Shown: one piece after another, positions 61,138 through 64,000 of the stretch | How the letters are laid out: each line of letters starts with the position of its first letter | Numbering within the stretch: position 1 is the stretch's first letter | Assembly: GCA_964637565.1 (NCBI GenBank) | Contig: CAZWTY010000006.1 | Span: 17,191-81,190 of the forward strand | DNA length: 64,000 nt | Source of the DNA: DYJE01 sp964637565 | GTDB lineage: Bacteria > Desulfobacterota > Desulfobacteria > Desulfobacterales > Desulfolunaceae | Reading direction: 5' to 3' | The notes under the pieces: generated by a model | The model's input: the letters and a program-made list of their open reading frames with translations, nothing else | Told to the model about the DNA's origin: nothing | Database searches by the model: none | Position numbers and translations under genes: made by a program

Positions 61138-62355
61138 ATGGCACTTATCGTTCAAAAATACGGCGGCACCTCGGTGGGTAACATCGAGAGGATTCGCAAT
61201 GTCGCCAACCGTATCGTGAAAACCTACGATCAGGGGCATGACGTGGTGGTTGTCCTTTCGGCCATGTCCGGGGTGACGGACAGCCTGATCGCCCTGGCCC
61301 ACCAGGCCAGCAAGATGCCTGACAAACGGGAGCTGGACGTTCTCATGTCCACCGGTGAGCAGACCACCATCGCCCTGATGGCCATGACCCTCCAGGACAT
61401 GGGGTACAAGGCCGCGTCCCTCCTGGGGTTCCAGGCGGACATCATCACCGACAGCATGTCCACCAAAGCCCGCATCATGAGCATCGGCGCCAAAAGGATC
61501 CGCACGATGCTGGCCGAGAAGAAAATTGTGATCATCGCCGGTTTCCAGGGCATCGACCCCGAGGGCAACATCACCACCCTGGGACGCGGGGGTTCGGACA
61601 CCTCGGCCGTGGCCATCGCCGCCGCCGTGAAGGCCGACAGCTGTGAGATCTACACGGATGTGGACGGCGTCTACACCACCGATCCCAGGATCTGCGACAA
61701 GGCCAGAAAACTGAAACAGATTTCCTATGACGAGATGCTGGAAATGGCCAGTCTGGGGGCCAAGGTTCTCCAGATCCGTTCCGTGGGTTTTGCGAAGAAA
61801 TACAATGTACCGATTCATGTGAGATCATCTTTTAACGAGGAGGAAGGCACGATGGTTGTTGGCGAAGATTCCGGTATGGAAAAACTGGTGGTGTCCGGTA
61901 TCACTCTTGACAAGAACGAGGCTCGGCTGACCCTCAAAAAAGTTCCTGACCAGCCCGGCATCGCCTCCAAAGTGTTCGCTCCCCTGGCCGAAGCCGGCAT
62001 CCAGGTGGACATGATCATCCAGAACACCCGCTCAGGCGGCCAGACAGACCTCACCTTTACCGTGAACAAGAGCGACCTGAAACAGGCCCAGATCATCGCC
62101 GAGAAAATCGCCAAAAACATCGAGGCCGAAGAAGTCCTGGTGGCCGACGACATCGCCAAGGTTTCCGTGATCGGTGTGGGTATGAAGAACCATGCGGGTG
62201 TGGCCGCCACCATGTTCTCCGCCCTGGCGGCCGAAAACATCAACATCCGCCTGATCAGCACCTCGGAGATCCGTATCTCCTGTGTGATCGATGACCGTTA
62301 CGCCGAACTGGCCGTGCGTGTGCTTCACGAGGCGTTCAACCTGGACAAGATCTGA
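61138..62355 (+). CDS. lysC: Aspartate kinase
   Basis: A 405-residue monofunctional aspartokinase. KYGGTSV at residues 6-12, the SGVTDSL substrate region near 38, and GRGGSDTSAVAIA near 148. Two ACT domains (about 265-405) imply feedback control by lysine and/or threonine. An internal start giving a separate beta subunit is possible around ATG 61852 but not demonstrated. First enzyme of Lys/Thr/Met synthesis. AGGGAGAG precedes ATG. Confidence 0.95.
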   Translation: MALIVQKYGGTSVGNIERIRNVANRIVKTYDQGHDVVVVLSAMSGVTDSLIALAHQASKMPDKRELDVLMSTGEQTTIALMAMTLQDMGYKAASLLGFQADIITDSMSTKARIMSIGAKRIRTMLAEKKIVIIAGFQGIDPEGNITTLGRGGSDTSAVAIAAAVKADSCEIYTDVDGVYTTDPRICDKARKLKQISYDEMLEMASLGAKVLQIRSVGFAKKYNVPIHVRSSFNEEEGTMVVGEDSGMEKLVVSGITLDKNEARLTLKKVPDQPGIASKVFAPLAEAGIQVDMIIQNTRSGGQTDLTFTVNKSDLKQAQIIAEKIAKNIEAEEVLVADDIAKVSVIGVGMKNHAGVAATMFSALAAENINIRLISTSEIRISCVIDDRYAELAVRVLHEAFNLDKI

Positions 62356-62362
62356 TCCCCAC

Positions 62363-62458
62363 ATGAAGACGTTCAGTCACGATCAGCTTCGTTTCATCGC
62401 CGTGACAGGGGGAATCCTTTTGGCCGTGGTTCTGGTCAAAAGTTTCCCCCTTTTCTGA
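62363..62458 (+). CDS. Possible 31-residue membrane peptide
   Basis: A short frame beginning MKTFSHDQLRF has one hydrophobic helix (AVTGGILLAVVLV) and a charged N terminus, then stops TGA. It lies 8 bases after lysC and 18 before the next gene, filling the gap on the coding strand. The ribosome site is weak. Small single-span membrane proteins are often missed, but this could be chance. Confidence 0.35.
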   Translation: MKTFSHDQLRFIAVTGGILLAVVLVKSFPLF

Positions 62459-62476
62459 TGATGTCCCGATTCGACC

Positions 62477-63169
62477 ATGGTTATCCTTGAGGATGTTCGG
62501 TATACCCCGGTTGGAGTCTGTTCGTATCTTCCGCATGAGGCCATGCGATACGCGTGTTTTTACGCCCATGGCCTGACCCACGGTGAACTGGAACAGCTTC
62601 TTGTCAAAGGATGGAGAAAGTTCGGGCAGATGTTTTTCAGGATGGCCTGTCCATCATGCCGGAAATGCATTCCCATCCGCGTTCCGGTCAAGGATTTTCA
62701 ACCCACCCGAAGCCAGAGGCGCGTGATCCGGAAAAACGCGGATGCCCGGGTCGAGTTCAAGCCGTTGGCCTTTTCACAACGGATCTACGAGATCTACCAG
62801 AATCACTCCACACGGTTCCAGAATGAAATCAGCGATGTCAAGACCTTCACCGACCACTTTGTGATCCGGTCCTGTCCCTCCTTCCAATCCGAGTACTATC
62901 ATGGCCAGACCCTGATGGCCGTGGGGTATCTGGACCATTCCAGCCATGCCCTGAGCAGCGTGTACTTTACCTTCGACACACGGTTCAGCCGCCTCAGTCC
63001 TGGAACCTACAGCGTCCTTCGCGAAATCGAACATGCCCGAGACCTGGGTCTCGATTATTATTATCTGGGCTACTACAACCCCGACTGCCAGAAAATCGCC
63101 TACAAGAACAACTTCAGGCCCTGTGAGGTCATGGACTGGGATACCTTTGAGTGGCATGCATGCCCTTGA
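62477..63169 (+). CDS. bpt: Aspartate/glutamate leucyltransferase (Bpt-like N-end rule transferase)
   Basis: A 230-residue aminoacyl-tRNA-protein transferase of the ATE/Bpt family. The N-terminal domain has the Cys pattern VCSYLP and MACPSCRKCIPIRVPV. The C-terminal GNAT-like domain has YLDHSSHALSSVYFTFD and the YYLGYY strand. Bacterial Bpt attaches Leu to N-terminal Asp/Glu to target proteins for ClpAP degradation. Last gene of the operon. Confidence 0.9.
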   Translation: MVILEDVRYTPVGVCSYLPHEAMRYACFYAHGLTHGELEQLLVKGWRKFGQMFFRMACPSCRKCIPIRVPVKDFQPTRSQRRVIRKNADARVEFKPLAFSQRIYEIYQNHSTRFQNEISDVKTFTDHFVIRSCPSFQSEYYHGQTLMAVGYLDHSSHALSSVYFTFDTRFSRLSPGTYSVLREIEHARDLGLDYYYLGYYNPDCQKIAYKNNFRPCEVMDWDTFEWHACP

Positions 63170-63310
63170 ACATCGAACATCGACCATTTCATGGTGATGA
63201 ACTCGTCAAAAGCCAACAACGACGCATGAAAGAGTTTGACGCAATTTCCGCCCTTGTCATTCCGGGCGGCCGGGGTCATTTCGATAGATCTTGAGCTGAC
63301 GGATATCGCA

Positions 63311-63363
63311 CCGCTGTGGGATGCGCGGCTTTTTGTGCGCCCCACACCAGCGGGATGTTAGGT
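63311..63363 (-). other. Hairpin followed by GTTAGGT, attC-like
   Basis: The imperfect stem CCGCTG-TGGG-GCGC with GCGC-CCAC-AGCGG is followed on the plus strand by GTTAGGT (63357-63363), i.e. ACCTAAC on the minus strand. Integron attC sites have RYYYAAC and GTTRRRY cores around such a stem. Only one core is present, so the site would be decayed or coincidental. It marks the border to the AT-rich tail. Confidence 0.25.
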
Positions 63364-63375
63364 AATTTTCTATAT

Positions 63376-63771
63376 TTAATTATTGCAGAACGCATCAAAT
63401 TGCTTTTCTGCTAAGTCAGAAGTACCTATGTACTGCCAGTCTTGTGTCGGCTCTGACCACAGCTTTACGTTTGCCTCTAAAGCCTTAGCAGCTTCTAAAT
63501 CATTACGATCTATAGGTTCCATTGCCCTTATTGTATATGTTCTTTCATTACAATTTATTTCGATTAAAGTTAGAGTTCCACCTGTTTTAGCTTCGTTCTC
63601 ATACTTTGTCCAAGCACGAACATTGCCGTTTTTCAATTTGTTTATACTTTTTATATCAATATATGAAATACTGCCATTGGCATTTTTAAAATAAGATTTC
63701 CATTCTGCTGAAAAAGAACAAGTGGCCGTAATTAAAAGAAATGAAATTGAAAGTATTGTTTTTTTAGTCAT
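63376..63771 (-). CDS. Small secreted protein, surface-adhesin E-like
   Basis: A 131-residue protein with a signal peptide (MTKKTILSISFLLITATCSFSA). The W-K-S-Y-F ... SYIDIKSI ... VRAWTKYEN pattern is typical of the surface-adhesin-E / DUF4124-like small beta proteins seen as cassettes in many proteobacteria. Two Cys (NCNERTY, DAFCNN) could form a disulfide. It is markedly more AT-rich than the rest of the window, indicating recent acquisition. Function unknown. Confidence 0.65.
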   Translation of the reverse strand: MTKKTILSISFLLITATCSFSAEWKSYFKNANGSISYIDIKSINKLKNGNVRAWTKYENEAKTGGTLTLIEINCNERTYTIRAMEPIDRNDLEAAKALEANVKLWSEPTQDWQYIGTSDLAEKQFDAFCNN

Positions 63772-63773
63772 AA

Positions 63774-63997
63774 TTATTCCCCTAAATGCATAGCGTAGCT
63801 GTTATGCAATAAGCCATGGTTTAAAACAATTTGATCAAAAATATTTGCCCTAATATGAACAGAAATATCAGGATAGTATTTATTCAAAAAATCTTTCAAT
63901 TGTAATAAATAAATCTCTCGATACAAAACTGCAAAATCATCAAAATGTCAGCAATTCCCGGTGAAACAGCCAGCCCATAAAAATCAGCCGGTTTCAT
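63774..63997 (-). pseudogene. Small AT-rich ORF apparently broken by a one-base frameshift
   Basis: An ATG at 63997 opens MKPADFYGLAVSPGIAD in one frame. From about 63947 a second frame reads HFDDFAVLYREIYLLQLKDF and runs to a TAA at 63774, two bases before the next gene. One inserted base would join them into about 76 residues. Whether this is a real mutation, a sequencing error or chance cannot be decided at the window edge. Confidence 0.35.
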
Positions 63998-64000
63998 GGA

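Overview
The window looks like chromosome from an anaerobic, probably sulfate-reducing member of the Desulfobacterota (Desulfobacterales-like). The grounds are high GC, a selenocysteine-containing molybdopterin formate dehydrogenase, an Orange-Protein-type locus (NifX-like proteins, ferredoxin-bearing MinD-type ATPases and a sigma-54 activator), two chemoreceptors, and Gram-negative envelope genes (type II secretion, lipoproteins, beta-barrels). The genus cannot be fixed from this alone.

Layout. 1-3.5 kb: a cut aldehyde dehydrogenase, an XdhC-like protein and an APH-like/P-loop kinase fusion. 4.1-15.5 kb: one type II secretion operon in the order G-H-I-J-K-L-M-N-C-D-E, with no F or O; it runs on into a YidD-domain lipoprotein and a TPR membrane protein. 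16.9-22.6 kb: an amidase and two methyl-accepting chemotaxis proteins. 22.7-32.4 kb (minus strand): lipoprotein FKBP isomerase, HAD phosphatase, a DUF1573 protein with an in-frame UGA, a phosphodiesterase, PriA, citrate synthase and formate dehydrogenase. 32.7-39.3 kb: a DUF3786 iron-sulfur protein divergent from an Orange-Protein-like operon preceded by a clear sigma-54 promoter. 39.5-43.2 kb: a heterodimeric ABC exporter. 43.3-47.7 kb: three uncharacterised envelope genes (beta-barrel, 795-residue modular lipoprotein, beta-barrel) with an artefactual 100-N gap. 48.2-53.8 kb: exported superoxide dismutase, a candidate structured RNA, thiol peroxidase, HisF/HisH, MazG and CvpA. 54-63.2 kb: a housekeeping operon, phoH - 7TM-HD - ybeY - pdxJ - nnr - tsaE - lysC - bpt. 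63.3-64 kb: an AT-rich accessory tail.

The most notable observation is that the window appears to hold two selenoproteins. Formate dehydrogenase is the expected one: UGA followed by a hairpin with a GGUCU loop. The other is a secreted DUF1573 protein in which UGA replaces the first Cys of the usual CGC motif, followed at the right distance by a perfect 8-bp hairpin. Other points of interest are an identical inverted-repeat/promoter arrangement upstream of both the aldehyde dehydrogenase and formate dehydrogenase genes, an unassigned structured RNA with its own terminator, and the modular surface-lipoprotein cluster.

No rRNA, convincing tRNA, CRISPR array or insertion sequence was seen.
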